From positions 1-40,929 of the forward strand of contig JAKSLE010000022.1 in the NCBI GenBank assembly GCA_024401365.1: a stretch of 40,929 nucleotides of DNA, written 5' to 3'. A model generated the notes under the pieces. It did no database searches. It was not told the origin of the DNA and saw only the letters and a list, made by a program, of their open reading frames with translations. Position 1 is the stretch's first letter, and the number at the start of each line of letters is the position of its first letter. The stretch comes from Bacteroidales bacterium (GTDB lineage Bacteria > Bacteroidota > Bacteroidia > Bacteroidales > Marinilabiliaceae). Made by a program: the position numbers and the translations under genes. Of the stretch, positions 18,064-26,650 are shown piece by piece.

Positions 18064-18653
18064 ATGGCAGAAACATTAGACGCATTATTGGAAGAATATC
18101 TCAATCGTAAGACATGTTCTACTGATTTAAAAGAGAAAGTTCTAAAATTGTGGAATGAGAAATCGAGTATGTCCGAAAAAATTGTGAATCTATTTAGATA
18201 TACGCGTCATCTTAATCGACACACGAAAAAAACCGCGAACTATTTGCTAAAAACTTCGTGGAGGATCCGGCATATTACTTTAACATGCCGTGCTTTCTCA
18301 ACCTTTTTAATGAGGTAGGCAAATACGTGAAAGCCACGAAAGGTATAGGTGAGATGGCACAATACGACATATCTCTTGCCTTGGCGTTACTATCGGAGAG
18401 GGAAGAGCTATTGCCACAAGATGTTTTTATTCATCGTGGTGGTAGGATTGGGGCAAGAAATCTATTTGGCGAATACTACAGGACCGACAAGCATGACGGA
18501 TATGAAACATTGCCTAAGGAATATCTTCAGTTCTTTGGTAATCTGGACGTCATGCGAATTGAAGATTTTCTCTGTAATAAACACGACAGTTTGAAGATAG
18601 AGTGTTTGTCTGAAGAACAAGTAAACAAATTAAAGAAGTTAACAGCTAATTAA
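18064..18653 (+). pseudogene. Hypothetical protein gene split by a frameshift
   Basis: Two overlapping frames read as one protein: 18064-18318 begins MAETLDALLEEYLNRK and keeps a natural composition up to about RHLNRHTKK, after which it turns into unlikely sequence. The other frame takes over with NRELFAKNFVEDPAYYFNMP and runs to 18653. The switch lies at or just after a run of seven A at 18226-18232 and needs a -1 shift. The second half contains ISLALALLSEREELLPQDVF followed by IHRGGRIGARNLFG, which resembles a conserved family of unknown function. Homopolymer mutation or assembly error is most likely. LRR gene follows after ten bases. Confidence 0.6.
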
Positions 18654-18663
18654 AAAGAAGAAA

Positions 18664-19785
18664 ATGAAACGAATCGTTCTATTGTTGCTCATGACATTCA
18701 TAGTCAATGTCGGAGCTTGGGCATCTGACTTTGAATTCGGTGGCATAAGCTACAATGTTACTTCATCATCAGATTTGACGGTGGAAGTAACCTACATTGA
18801 TAACAAATATAGTGGAGATGTTGTTATCCCATCTTCTGTAACGTATGAAGGAACGACCTATAGTGTGACGCAGATAGGTGATGTTGCATTTTATGGATGC
18901 AGCGGTTTGACATCGGTGGTGATACCTTCGAGTGTGACGAGGATAGGTAATGATGCATTTGAAGAATGCAGCGGTTTGACATCTGTAGAGATACCTTCGA
19001 GTGTGACGGAGATAGGTTTTGCGGCATTTAGGGATTGTAGCGTTTTGACTAGCGTTACTATTTCAGAAGGTGTGACTTTTATAGATAGTTATGCATTTCA
19101 AGGTTGCTATAACCTGACGAGCGTAACGATTCCATCGACAGTTACTGATATTGGTGTAGATGCCTTCCCAAATCCATACGACAATGAAGAGTGTAAACTC
19201 AGCACTATAACGTTGTTGACAAAGACTCACAGTGTAGCCTTGAAGATACTTGGATATTACGGGACGACGGCTGATCAATACCAATATTCAGGTTTCCACT
19301 CAAAAGGTTATGCGGCTGTTTATGTTGCTGATGGACTCTTGCCATTCTATGAGTGGTTCTGGGGCGGATATTACAACTTCATTGAGATAGGTGATGTGCC
19401 AAACGTGATAAATGGCGAAGGTGGCATCGCAAGCATCGTGAAGGTGTACAACAACAAAGTTGATATCAACGTTGACCTCGAAGAGGGTTACAGTGTCAGC
19501 GAGATTAAGGTGAATGGCAAAGTTGTTTACACAGCATCGGCGAGCAACAAATCATTGTCGGTAGACGTTTTTGTAATCAAGAACAGCGAAACATCGTTCA
19601 CCCTTGTAGGTGTGACTGCTGATGACACCATCGAGGTGGCATATAACAAGTCGACACCAACAGGTGTTGGTGTGATAGAGATGCAGAGAGAGGTGAAAGG
19701 CGTATATGACATATATGGCCGCAAGCTCACTGAGCCTCAGCGAGGCATCAATATTATTGATGGTAAGAAGGTGATAGTGAAGTGA
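18664..19785 (+). CDS. BspA-type leucine-rich repeat surface protein
   Basis: A 373-residue exported protein. A signal peptide (about 1-21, ending GAWA) precedes a short beta segment and about four BspA/Treponema-type repeats of 23 residues with the pattern LTSVxIPSSVTxIGxxAFxxCSG (about 55-170); the first repeats are visible as a 69-base DNA repeat at 18870-19020. A beta-sandwich-like middle follows. The C-terminus, VYDIYGRKLTEPQRGINIIDGKKVIVK-like, resembles the short terminal domain common on Bacteroidales exported proteins and loosely a type IX sorting domain; no more than that can be said. Family roles include adhesion to host or other cells. Confidence 0.85.
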   Translation: MKRIVLLLLMTFIVNVGAWASDFEFGGISYNVTSSSDLTVEVTYIDNKYSGDVVIPSSVTYEGTTYSVTQIGDVAFYGCSGLTSVVIPSSVTRIGNDAFEECSGLTSVEIPSSVTEIGFAAFRDCSVLTSVTISEGVTFIDSYAFQGCYNLTSVTIPSTVTDIGVDAFPNPYDNEECKLSTITLLTKTHSVALKILGYYGTTADQYQYSGFHSKGYAAVYVADGLLPFYEWFWGGYYNFIEIGDVPNVINGEGGIASIVKVYNNKVDINVDLEEGYSVSEIKVNGKVVYTASASNKSLSVDVFVIKNSETSFTLVGVTADDTIEVAYNKSTPTGVGVIEMQREVKGVYDIYGRKLTEPQRGINIIDGKKVIVK

Positions 19786-19813
19786 GGGGGTAGATAGATA
19801 AATAAATAATAGA

Positions 19814-19846
19814 GGCTCGCATCTGTTGGGTGCGGGCCTTTTAATT
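19814..19846 (+). terminator. Rho-independent terminator after the LRR gene
   Basis: GGCTCGCA (19814-19821) pairs with TGCGGGCC (19831-19838), then TTTTAATTTT. Confidence 0.8.
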
Positions 19847-19873
19847 TTAGCATATAAGTTGATTTTTGCGGTA

Positions 19874-19927
19874 TAGATTTGTTGAATTCAACTTTTATGT
19901 TTATTTTTGGGTTGAAATTACGCAACC
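19874..19927 (+). promoter_or_regulatory. Promoter and operator-like repeats of the TA-like operon
   Basis: The -7 box TAGATTTG (19874-19881) overlaps a perfect palindrome GTTGAATTCAAC (19881-19892). A second inverted repeat, GGTTG (19910-19914) with CAACC (19923-19927), ends at the ATG. The two GTTGAA half-sites are 30 bases apart, about three turns. This is the layout expected for repression by the downstream HTH protein. Confidence 0.55.
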
Positions 19928-20419
19928 ATGGAAAGAAATCTACTTATAGAACTACTAGAAACGGGCGAAAAGGTTAGCCTATATTCTCCACGATTTGAGG
20001 GAGAAGAATATACGGAATTTGAAAAGTTCCTGATGGAGTTTAAGGATTCTCATACTCACGATATTCAGGTACTTGTGCGCAGATTAAGCATTATCAAGCA
20101 GAATGGTGCAGAAGACAGATATTTCAGGTATGAGGGTACTATGAATGACAGAGTAATGGGCTTACCTTCGCATATTGACACTTCTGAGCTAAGGTTATAT
20201 TGTTTGAATATCAGTCGTAAGGTGCTCATATTAGGTAGTGGTGGAATAAAAACAACCAAGACTTACGAGCAAGACATCCGACTGCACAGATGTGTTCAGA
20301 CGCTTCAGAAAATTGACATTGAGATTAAACATAAAGAGAGACGGCAGATAGTTACCATTACAGGCACGCGACTTGCAGGCCCTCTGACATTTACAATTGA
20401 CGAAGACGATGAAGAATAA
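19928..20419 (+). CDS. Putative RelE/HigB-like toxin of a toxin-antitoxin pair
   Basis: A 163-residue soluble protein, not securely recognised. Its context, an overlapping downstream Xre-type regulator, is that of HigBA-like modules, where the toxin comes first. The stretch ELRLYCLNISRKVLILGSGG followed by KTTKTYEQD has the shape of the central strands in RelE-superfamily toxins. It is longer than classical HigB (about 90-110 residues), with an extra N-terminal part rich in Glu and a very acidic tail DEDDEE. It could instead be a non-toxic protein regulated by the HTH partner. Confidence 0.5.
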   Translation: MERNLLIELLETGEKVSLYSPRFEGEEYTEFEKFLMEFKDSHTHDIQVLVRRLSIIKQNGAEDRYFRYEGTMNDRVMGLPSHIDTSELRLYCLNISRKVLILGSGGIKTTKTYEQDIRLHRCVQTLQKIDIEIKHKERRQIVTITGTRLAGPLTFTIDEDDEE

Positions 20420-20756
20420 AGTGAATCCTATAATGGAGATGATTAGGCAGCAGACGCCTCCTGAGGTGAATAAGCAGGTAGATCTGTGTGTAGCCATTGC
20501 CAACAGAGTGTATGACCTGCTAGAAGAGCGAGGTATGAGTCAGCGTGACCTTGCGCGAGCATTAGGTAAAACGGAGACAGAGGTCAGTCGTTGGCTGTCT
20601 GGTACGCATAACCTAACCATTGCTACCATTGCAAAGATGGCTATTATTCTAGAAGATGATATTATTACCGCGACATCGAGTCACAGGCATGAAGAATACA
20701 AATCCCTTGACGACGATACAGCCTCTACTATGGTAGCGGAGGAAATATGTGGATAG
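20409..20756 (+). CDS. Xre-family HTH regulator, putative antitoxin
   Basis: A 115-residue DNA-binding protein with one helix-turn-helix (about residues 35-75): MSQRDLARALGKTETEVSRWLSG is the HTH, followed by NLTIATIAKMAIILEDDI, as in HigA/Xre antitoxins. The ATG at 20409 overlaps the end of the upstream gene by 11 bases; the same frame is open to a TTG at 20397, which is less likely. It is co-transcribed with the upstream gene and probably binds the GTTGAATTCAAC palindrome at the operon promoter. Confidence 0.8.
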   Translation: MKNKVNPIMEMIRQQTPPEVNKQVDLCVAIANRVYDLLEERGMSQRDLARALGKTETEVSRWLSGTHNLTIATIAKMAIILEDDIITATSSHRHEEYKSLDDDTASTMVAEEICG

Positions 20757-20911
20757 GGGAGGAGTTAAAAATCTGTTAAATATTGGAAATATTGCTCCTG
20801 ATGAAAAAGAATGGTGGAAAATCAAATAAAAAGTGTAAATTAGCGCATCGAATGGCGACCTAGAGAGATTGGTTGCTATACAAAAACAAAACACATAATT
20901 AATTCGGAAAT

Positions 20912-22396
20912 ATGATCAATCAACCAGTAGTGAAGCTTGGTATCGTTGGTGTAAGCCGCGACTGCTTCCCAATTGAGCTCACAAAGAGCCGTCTTGCTGC
21001 TCTTATGGCAGAGGTAAAGAAGGCAGGCCTCCCAGAGGTATACGACTGTCCAGTAGTAATTGAGAACGACGTAGATACATACAAGGCTCTTGATTGGGCT
21101 AAGGCTAATGGTATCAACGCAGTATGTATGTTCCTCGGCAACTTTGGTCCAGAGGGTCCTACAACACTCTTTGTACAGAAGTTCGGTGGTCCTGCAATGG
21201 TAATTGCTGCTAAGGAAGAGGGCAAGGCTAACCTCGCAAATGACCGTGGTGATGCACTTTGTGGTGTACTCAACTTCTCATATAGCGTAGGTCTCCGTCG
21301 CCTCAAGGTATATATCCCAGAGTATCCTAACGTAACTCCAGCAGAGGCTGTTAAGGAGCTCGCTGACTTCCGTAACATCGCTCGCGTTGTAATCGGTGTT
21401 CGCAACCTCAAGGTTATCGGCTTCGGTCCACGTCCTTGGGACTTCCTCGCTTGTAACGCACCTATCCAGCCAATGTACGATCTCGGTATCGAGGTACAGG
21501 AGAACTCTGAGCTTGACCTCAAGAAGGCATTTGATGAGATTCTCGCTAAGCCAGGCAAGGCTGCAGAGGTTGCTGCTGTAGCTAAGGATATGGAGAAGGA
21601 GCTTGGTAAGGGTAACAAGTATCCTGAGATCATCAACAAGATGGCTCAGCTTGAGGTAACACTCATGGATTGGTATGAGAACCAGAAGGGTGGCTCTAAG
21701 TATGCAGTATTTGCAAACAAGTGCTGGCCAGCATGGCAGCCAATCTTCGAGTTCGAGCCTTGCTACGTTAACTCACGTCTCACAGGTCGTGGTATTCCAG
21801 TAGCATGTGAGGTTGACCTCTATGGTGCTCTCTCTGAGTACATGGCAGAGTGCGCTACAGAGAAGCCAGCTACACTTCTCGATATCAACAACTCAGTTCC
21901 TGCTGACGTTATCCCTGCTGGTGCAAACCTCGCAGGTGCAGACCTCAAGGACCTTTACATGGGCTTCCACTGTGGTAACACATGCTCACAGTGCATGAAG
22001 AGCTGCGAGATTAAGTATCAGCTCATCCAGGCTCGTCTCATGAGCCCAGATATCACAAAGGGTACACTCGAGGGTCAGATTGCTCCAGGCAAGTCGACAA
22101 TGTTCCGTATCCAGTCTAACTCTGACAGCAAGCTCGTTTCTTACATTGCTCAGGGTGAGTTCCTTGACGTTGATCCATGCTCTTTCGGTGGTATCGGTAT
22201 CCACGCTATCCCAGGTTTCGCTCGTTTCTACCGTCACGTACTCGTAGGCAAGCGTTTCCCACACCACGGTGCATACGCATTCGAGCATTGTGGCAAGGTT
22301 CTCTTCGAGGCTCTCAAGATGCTCGGCGTAGAGGACATCAACACTCCACTCCCTGCAGGTCAGTTGTACCCAGGTGAGAACCCATTTGCTCTCTAA
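20912..22396 (+). CDS. L-fucose isomerase family protein
   Basis: A 494-residue cytosolic enzyme of the L-fucose/L-arabinose isomerase superfamily (aldose-ketose isomerases with a divalent metal). Segments that fit the family's active-site ligands are CEVDLYGALSEYM near 299, LLDINN near 325, FHCGNTCSQC near 352 and FEHCGKVLFEAL near 457. It is shorter than E. coli FucI (about 590), as are many COG2407-type relatives, so the true sugar is uncertain. Codons ending in C, especially CTC for Leu, are far more frequent than in neighbours, suggesting high expression. No fucose kinase or aldolase lies nearby. It is monocistronic, with its own terminator. Confidence 0.8.
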   Translation: MINQPVVKLGIVGVSRDCFPIELTKSRLAALMAEVKKAGLPEVYDCPVVIENDVDTYKALDWAKANGINAVCMFLGNFGPEGPTTLFVQKFGGPAMVIAAKEEGKANLANDRGDALCGVLNFSYSVGLRRLKVYIPEYPNVTPAEAVKELADFRNIARVVIGVRNLKVIGFGPRPWDFLACNAPIQPMYDLGIEVQENSELDLKKAFDEILAKPGKAAEVAAVAKDMEKELGKGNKYPEIINKMAQLEVTLMDWYENQKGGSKYAVFANKCWPAWQPIFEFEPCYVNSRLTGRGIPVACEVDLYGALSEYMAECATEKPATLLDINNSVPADVIPAGANLAGADLKDLYMGFHCGNTCSQCMKSCEIKYQLIQARLMSPDITKGTLEGQIAPGKSTMFRIQSNSDSKLVSYIAQGEFLDVDPCSFGGIGIHAIPGFARFYRHVLVGKRFPHHGAYAFEHCGKVLFEALKMLGVEDINTPLPAGQLYPGENPFAL

Positions 22397-22416
22397 TCAA
22401 ATAGGTTTATATAATG

Positions 22417-22453
22417 ACACCTGCCATTCTGATGGATGGCAGGTGTTTTTTTT
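22417..22453 (+). terminator. Rho-independent terminator of the isomerase gene
   Basis: Eleven-base-pair stem ACACCTGCCAT (22417-22427) with ATGGCAGGTGT (22436-22446), then a run of T. Confidence 0.92.
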
Positions 22454-22514
22454 GTATATATATGGGTAGCTTGGTTATATTTTGGGTGAGGGTATGTTGT
22501 ATGATTTAATTTAC

Positions 22515-22522
22515 TATATTTG
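22515..22522 (+). promoter_or_regulatory. -7 box of the plug-domain protein gene
   Basis: TATATTTG, an exact TAnnTTTG, 28 bases before the ATG; no good -33 box. Confidence 0.5.
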
Positions 22523-22550
22523 TTGTGAGTAACTTATATAGTACAAGCGT

Positions 22551-23240
22551 ATGAACAAGATTTTTCTTTCTGCCATAATGTTGTTTGTTGGCATTTCGAG
22601 TGTTGGTGCTCAGAATGCTGAGGGGGTACCCTTTAATGGTGTAATAAGTGATTTTGTGGGCAATGCAGCCAAGAGGGCTAAGGTATCTGTAAATGACTAT
22701 TATTATACCATGACAGATCGTCAAGGCAGGTTTGGCTTGACGGATGTAAAAGATACAGATACACTGAAGATTAAGTACCAGAAGTCGGTCTATTACATTC
22801 CAGTAGCAGGCAGAAAGAGTATCAGGATAAAGTTGGCAGACCAGTTGGACAAATCTGCCATGTTTGAAGCTGCAGAAGATCAAGAGCTTGTAGATTATGG
22901 TTATGGTTTTGTGAAGCGAAGAGAATCGCTCAACATCAGCAATGGTATACCAGGAGAAGTTTTGCGCAGAAGGAACACTACCAATATACTTGATGCTCTT
23001 TCGGGGATGGTACCGGGGTTGAATTTACAAAACAAGAGTGGTAAGACAAAAGCCCTGATCAGGGGAGTGGGCACGATAGGCAAGACAGATCCGCTATTTA
23101 TTGTTGATGGGGTAGAAGTAGAGTCGCTAGACTACATTTCGGTATATGATGTAGAGAGGGTAGAGGTTTTGAAGGACGGCTCCATGTATGGAGTAAGGGG
23201 AGCCAATGGAGTGATTATTGTGCGTACGATAGGCAGGTAA
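22551..23240 (+). CDS. Plug-domain-only SusC-like protein
   Basis: A 229-residue exported protein with a signal peptide (about 1-21, ending VGAQ), a carboxypeptidase-regulatory-like beta domain (about 25-105; FNGVISDFVGNAAKRAKVSV) and a TonB-receptor plug (about 130-229) with ALIRGVGTIGKTDPLFIVDG and SMYGVRGANGVIIVRT. In a true SusC receptor this would be followed by a barrel of about 700 residues; here a stop codon ends the protein straight after the plug. The sequence is intact, with its own promoter box, and downstream DNA belongs to porQ in opposite orientation, so no barrel remnant is left. Function is unknown; it may be a periplasmic soluble protein. Confidence 0.8.
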   Translation: MNKIFLSAIMLFVGISSVGAQNAEGVPFNGVISDFVGNAAKRAKVSVNDYYYTMTDRQGRFGLTDVKDTDTLKIKYQKSVYYIPVAGRKSIRIKLADQLDKSAMFEAAEDQELVDYGYGFVKRRESLNISNGIPGEVLRRRNTTNILDALSGMVPGLNLQNKSGKTKALIRGVGTIGKTDPLFIVDGVEVESLDYISVYDVERVEVLKDGSMYGVRGANGVIIVRTIGR

Positions 23241-23241
23241 C

Positions 23242-24240
23242 TTATTGTAATTTCATAGAGAAGCCGATGCTATTGGTGGTACCGGCGAGGTGGTAGCGGG
23301 ACATAGCGTACTTGATATCGAAGCGTTTAGCCAAGTGAAGGCCAATGCCCCAAGAGAGTCCGGCGGTGCCACCCACGGAGCTAAGGCGCAATTCGCGGCG
23401 TTTGCGTTGGTCGTAACCCACTGATACATAGAATGCTTTAGCCGGTTGGAATTCGATACCTAAGATACAATGGCGCAAGAGGCAATCTCCGAATACAATT
23501 TTCTTTTCGCCCTCTGGGGTTAGGTCCCATTTGCGGAAATCCTTGACAGTCAGAATGATATGAAAAGGAGCCCTGAGAGGTGAGTATGCGCAAGACATAG
23601 ACACCTGAGGGCGCAATGTATGGCGAGAAGTAGACCCATCGGCATCGTAAGCAGAAAGTTGTCCACCCACATTATTTATAGTCAGTGCTGCGCTTATTCG
23701 GCGGTCGGACGTTCTAAAAGCCAATCCGAAATCCACAGACAAGCCGAAGCTAGAATATCCCATGAGGTTGCTCCATACCGGTTTAAGGGTTGCGCCCATA
23801 GAGATATTAGGTGCCAGACGTTTGCAATAAGTCAGCAACAGAGCATTTTCGGCGGCCGATTTAGAACCTAGGGAAGAACCCCATTGGTCGGCAGCCTCTA
23901 TAGAGCCGTATCCTATATGTTGGAATGCTACGCCCACCATACCAATACGATTTATATTATGGGCATAAGCAGCCTGGCCAGTCCATATACCATCAGTCAG
24001 CGGTGCTGCATCGATGCTGACAGACGTGCTGAGAGTGTCGTGCAGCAAAGCAGGATTATGAGTCCACGCTCCTGGTTCATCCACGCTCAGTATATTGTGT
24101 TTGCCACCAAGTCCTATACTACGGGTACTGTAGGGCAGACGAAGGAAGTCGTACGTTGTCTCGTCCGACTGCGCTGAGCATAAGACATTGATACCCAGCA
24201 AGGCAGAACACAATATGGATATGGACCTGAAGTTGATCAC
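23242..24240 (-). CDS. porQ: Type IX secretion system protein PorQ
   Basis: A 332-residue predicted outer-membrane beta-barrel protein. It has a signal peptide (about 1-23) and the PorQ-like features YDFLRLPYSTRSIGLGG at 30-46, NPALL at 62-66, then FQHIGYGSIEAADQWGSSLG and alternating beta strands to the C-terminus. In the type IX system PorQ belongs to the outer-membrane attachment complex with PorU, PorV and PorZ. Its ATG overlaps the stop of the acyl-CoA ligase gene by four bases (ATGA), so the two are translationally coupled. Its stop lies one base from that of the convergent plug-protein gene, with no terminator between. Confidence 0.82.
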   Translation of the reverse strand: MINFRSISILCSALLGINVLCSAQSDETTYDFLRLPYSTRSIGLGGKHNILSVDEPGAWTHNPALLHDTLSTSVSIDAAPLTDGIWTGQAAYAHNINRIGMVGVAFQHIGYGSIEAADQWGSSLGSKSAAENALLLTYCKRLAPNISMGATLKPVWSNLMGYSSFGLSVDFGLAFRTSDRRISAALTINNVGGQLSAYDADGSTSRHTLRPQVSMSCAYSPLRAPFHIILTVKDFRKWDLTPEGEKKIVFGDCLLRHCILGIEFQPAKAFYVSVGYDQRKRRELRLSSVGGTAGLSWGIGLHLAKRFDIKYAMSRYHLAGTTNSIGFSMKLQ

Positions 24241-26150
24241 TTCTTGAGATTTACTGTTATTGTGTTGATATTGTGCTGGTTTGTGATCTCCTTGCCCTCT
24301 GGAGTGAGGAGGTAGTTGATGAGATCTGTGTAGTGCTCAGTAACCTTTGGACGAACCATCTTCATTGTAGAGTTGAGCATCTTATTCTGCTCTGTGAAAG
24401 GTTCAGGGAGGATGGCCATTGTGGCAGGTAACCAACGGTCGGGATGCATCCCCTGAGCGGAGCCACCCTTACGGAGTTGGCAAACCTCCTTCCAGATTAT
24501 ATTGAGTGCCTCAGTTGCATACTTAGGGTCATCGGGCTTGATATGATGATGCTTAAGTTTAGCCTTCAAGTTATTATAGTTAGGCGCAATAAGAGCCACT
24601 GTATAAGCACATTGGTTATTATGGAGCATACACTGGTCGATACAAGACGAGAGGTCGACGATAGACTCCTCTATACCCTCGGGGCTATATTTCTCGCCAT
24701 CGGCGCTAATGAGGAGGCTCTTGAATCGGCCGAGGACAGAAAGGTAGCCATCCTCGTCGATATAACCCATATCGCCGGTATGGAGCCAGCCATTGACTAT
24801 AGTAGCGGCTGTAGCCTCGTCGTTTTTCCAATAACCCTTCATGACGTTGCCACCCTTGACGCACACCTCGCCCTTCTGGCCACGAGGCAGAGGTTGGTCG
24901 TTATCGTCATGTATTTCGCACTCCATGAACTGGAAAGGCTGTCCAGAAGTGCCGAACTTACACTTATCCAGCAAGTTGGCCGAAATTACAGGAGAAGCCT
25001 CGCTAAGACCATAACCCTGCATGATAGGGATACCCACGGCACAGAAGAAACGTTGAAGTTCGGTATCGAGCAAAGCGCCTCCGCCAATAAAATACTGTAG
25101 GCGGCCGCCGAAGTTCTCACTAATCTTGCTCATAACCAGCACATCGCCCAATTTTTTCAGGGGCCAAAGCATCCAGCGCAGACCGTGGCCGGCGTTGAAA
25201 TACTCAGCATTGTAGATATAAGCCACTTTGCGGAAGAATTCGAACATTGCCCATACGAATTTACCCTTAGCCTTGATACCAGCCTCGATATTCTTGCGGA
25301 ATGTTTTAGAGAGGGCAGGAACAGACATCATGAGGGTAGGGCGGACCTCCTTCATATTTTTAGGTATATTGCGGAGGGTCTCCATTGGAGATTTACCGAT
25401 TTCCTGAGATGCCACTGCTGCTCCGTAGTAGATGAAGCAATAGAGGTTGGTAGTATGAGCGAACGAGTGATCCCAAGGCAAGATAGAGAATGTGACATCT
25501 GTAGGCTCCAGGTGGAACGCCGTACAACTTTGGATTGTATTAGTCACGTAGTTGCCATGAGAAAGCATTACGCCCTTAGGGTCGGACGTAGTACCCGACG
25601 TATAAGAGATATTTACGAGGTCGTCGGGAGAAGTCTCGGCTACGGAAGCCTCGAAAGCAGCTCTATTCTCGGGAATTTGGAGCCACTGCTCGCCGTTGTG
25701 AGAAATCTCTGAGAAAGAGAGTGCTTTGGACCCCTCGGGAACCTGGTCGAGGCAAATGATATTTACATTGAGATTATCGCACACGTTACCGATTCTTGCT
25801 GCCTGAGTTCCAGAGACGATAAGATACTTAGCGCCAGAATGCTTTATACGGAAAGTAACCTCGGGGTCGGGAATCAATTTTACAGAAAGCGGCACATTGA
25901 TAGCGCGAGCGTAAAGGATACCCAGCTCAGAAATGAGCCATTCAGAGCGTCCCTCCGACAAGAGAGCCAAGCGGTCGCCCTTCTGGATACCCAGTTGGAT
26001 TAGTCCTGCGCCGAAGTTGCGTGCCATATTACGCACCTCGGTATAAGTTTTAGAGACCCACTGTCCGTTGATTTTATCTAAGGTCAGGGTATTATTAGGG
26101 AAAAGCTTGACGCCGCGGTCGAGCAATCCGAAAAGAGTATTAAATTCCAT
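24237..26150 (-). CDS. Long-chain fatty acid--CoA ligase (AMP-forming)
   Basis: A 637-residue adenylate-forming enzyme that activates fatty acids to acyl-CoA. The P-loop-like motif SYTSGTTSDPKGV is near 178-190, GYGLSEASPV follows further on, and GWLHTGDMGYIDEDGYL is near 450, all hallmarks of AMP-binding ligases. The frame is open to 26231, but that longer start would overlap the upstream yjbQ-like gene; the ATG at 26150 begins MEFNTLFGLLDRG two bases after its stop. It is the middle gene of yjbQ-like, ligase, porQ. Confidence 0.93.
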   Translation of the reverse strand: MEFNTLFGLLDRGVKLFPNNTLTLDKINGQWVSKTYTEVRNMARNFGAGLIQLGIQKGDRLALLSEGRSEWLISELGILYARAINVPLSVKLIPDPEVTFRIKHSGAKYLIVSGTQAARIGNVCDNLNVNIICLDQVPEGSKALSFSEISHNGEQWLQIPENRAAFEASVAETSPDDLVNISYTSGTTSDPKGVMLSHGNYVTNTIQSCTAFHLEPTDVTFSILPWDHSFAHTTNLYCFIYYGAAVASQEIGKSPMETLRNIPKNMKEVRPTLMMSVPALSKTFRKNIEAGIKAKGKFVWAMFEFFRKVAYIYNAEYFNAGHGLRWMLWPLKKLGDVLVMSKISENFGGRLQYFIGGGALLDTELQRFFCAVGIPIMQGYGLSEASPVISANLLDKCKFGTSGQPFQFMECEIHDDNDQPLPRGQKGEVCVKGGNVMKGYWKNDEATAATIVNGWLHTGDMGYIDEDGYLSVLGRFKSLLISADGEKYSPEGIEESIVDLSSCIDQCMLHNNQCAYTVALIAPNYNNLKAKLKHHHIKPDDPKYATEALNIIWKEVCQLRKGGSAQGMHPDRWLPATMAILPEPFTEQNKMLNSTMKMVRPKVTEHYTDLINYLLTPEGKEITNQHNINTITVNLKK

Positions 26151-26152
26151 GA

Positions 26153-26566
26153 TTATTCTCCAGTTATAGTAGCCACTATACGGCGGGCGCCGCCATAGTG
26201 ACGGAATTCGCAGAGGTAAATTCCCTGCCAAGTTCCAAGGTTAAGGTGTCCGTTTGTGATAGGGATAGAGATGCTAGGGCCGATAATTGAGCATTTTGCG
26301 TGAGCTGGCATATCGTCGTCGCCCTCCAATGTATGTTGGTAATAAGGTTCGCGTTCGCGTATTACGTGGTTGAAGATACTCTCGAGGTCGGTACGCACGT
26401 CGGGGTCGGCATTCTCGTTGATAGAGAGTGCGGCAGAGGTGTGTTTGATAAAGAGGTGGAGCAGGCCGACCTTTGGTAGTTGAGGCAAGTGATTGATTAT
26501 TTCACTTGTTACCAGGTGAAAGCCTTTTCTACGTTCTTGGAGAGTAAATTCTGTTTGTTGCCACAT
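26153..26566 (-). CDS. YjbQ/UPF0047 family protein
   Basis: A 137-residue cytosolic protein of the YjbQ family (secondary thiamine-phosphate synthase enzyme family; biological role unsettled). Visible hallmarks are HTSAALSINENADPDVRTDL (42-61), EGDDDMPAHAKCSIIG (81-96), and NLGTWQGIYLCEFR (109-122), with conserved His and Glu residues. The family is usually about 130-140 residues, which supports the ATG at 26566 rather than the upstream one at 26626. It is first in an operon with acyl-CoA ligase (two-base gap) and porQ. Confidence 0.9.
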   Translation of the reverse strand: MWQQTEFTLQERRKGFHLVTSEIINHLPQLPKVGLLHLFIKHTSAALSINENADPDVRTDLESIFNHVIREREPYYQHTLEGDDDMPAHAKCSIIGPSISIPITNGHLNLGTWQGIYLCEFRHYGGARRIVATITGE

Positions 26567-26587
26567 AACGACTACTATTTGTGTACG

Positions 26588-26618
26588 CGAATATAGTAAT
26601 ATTTGCAGACATAAAAAA
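26588..26618 (-). promoter_or_regulatory. Possible promoter of the yjbQ-like operon
   Basis: On the minus strand: TTTT, 19 bases, TATATTCG (26595-26588), two mismatches in all to TTTG-N19-TAnnTTTG. Its upstream end overlaps the T run of the tRNA-Tyr terminator. Confidence 0.4.
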
Positions 26619-26646
26619 AGAGACAAGCCTTAAAGGATTGTCTCTT
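26612..26646 (-). terminator. Rho-independent terminator of tRNA-Tyr
   Basis: On the minus strand AGAGACAA (26645-26638) pairs with TTGTCTCT (26626-26619), followed by a run of T (26618-26612). Confidence 0.85.
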
Positions 26647-26650
26647 GATG

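Noticed and set aside
18225-18234. Programmed -1 frameshift signal
   Set aside because: The in-phase heptamer is not an ideal X-XXY-YYZ site and no strong downstream structure was found; simple mutation or sequence error is more likely.
18870-19020. CRISPR-like or mobile repeat
   Set aside because: The 69-base repeats are in frame and encode leucine-rich repeat units.
20836-20843. TAAATTAG as promoter of the isomerase gene
   Set aside because: One mismatch in the -7 box and no -33 box.
24444-25100. Antisense open frame of 218 codons
   Set aside because: It is a mirror of the acyl-CoA ligase gene with no family motifs.
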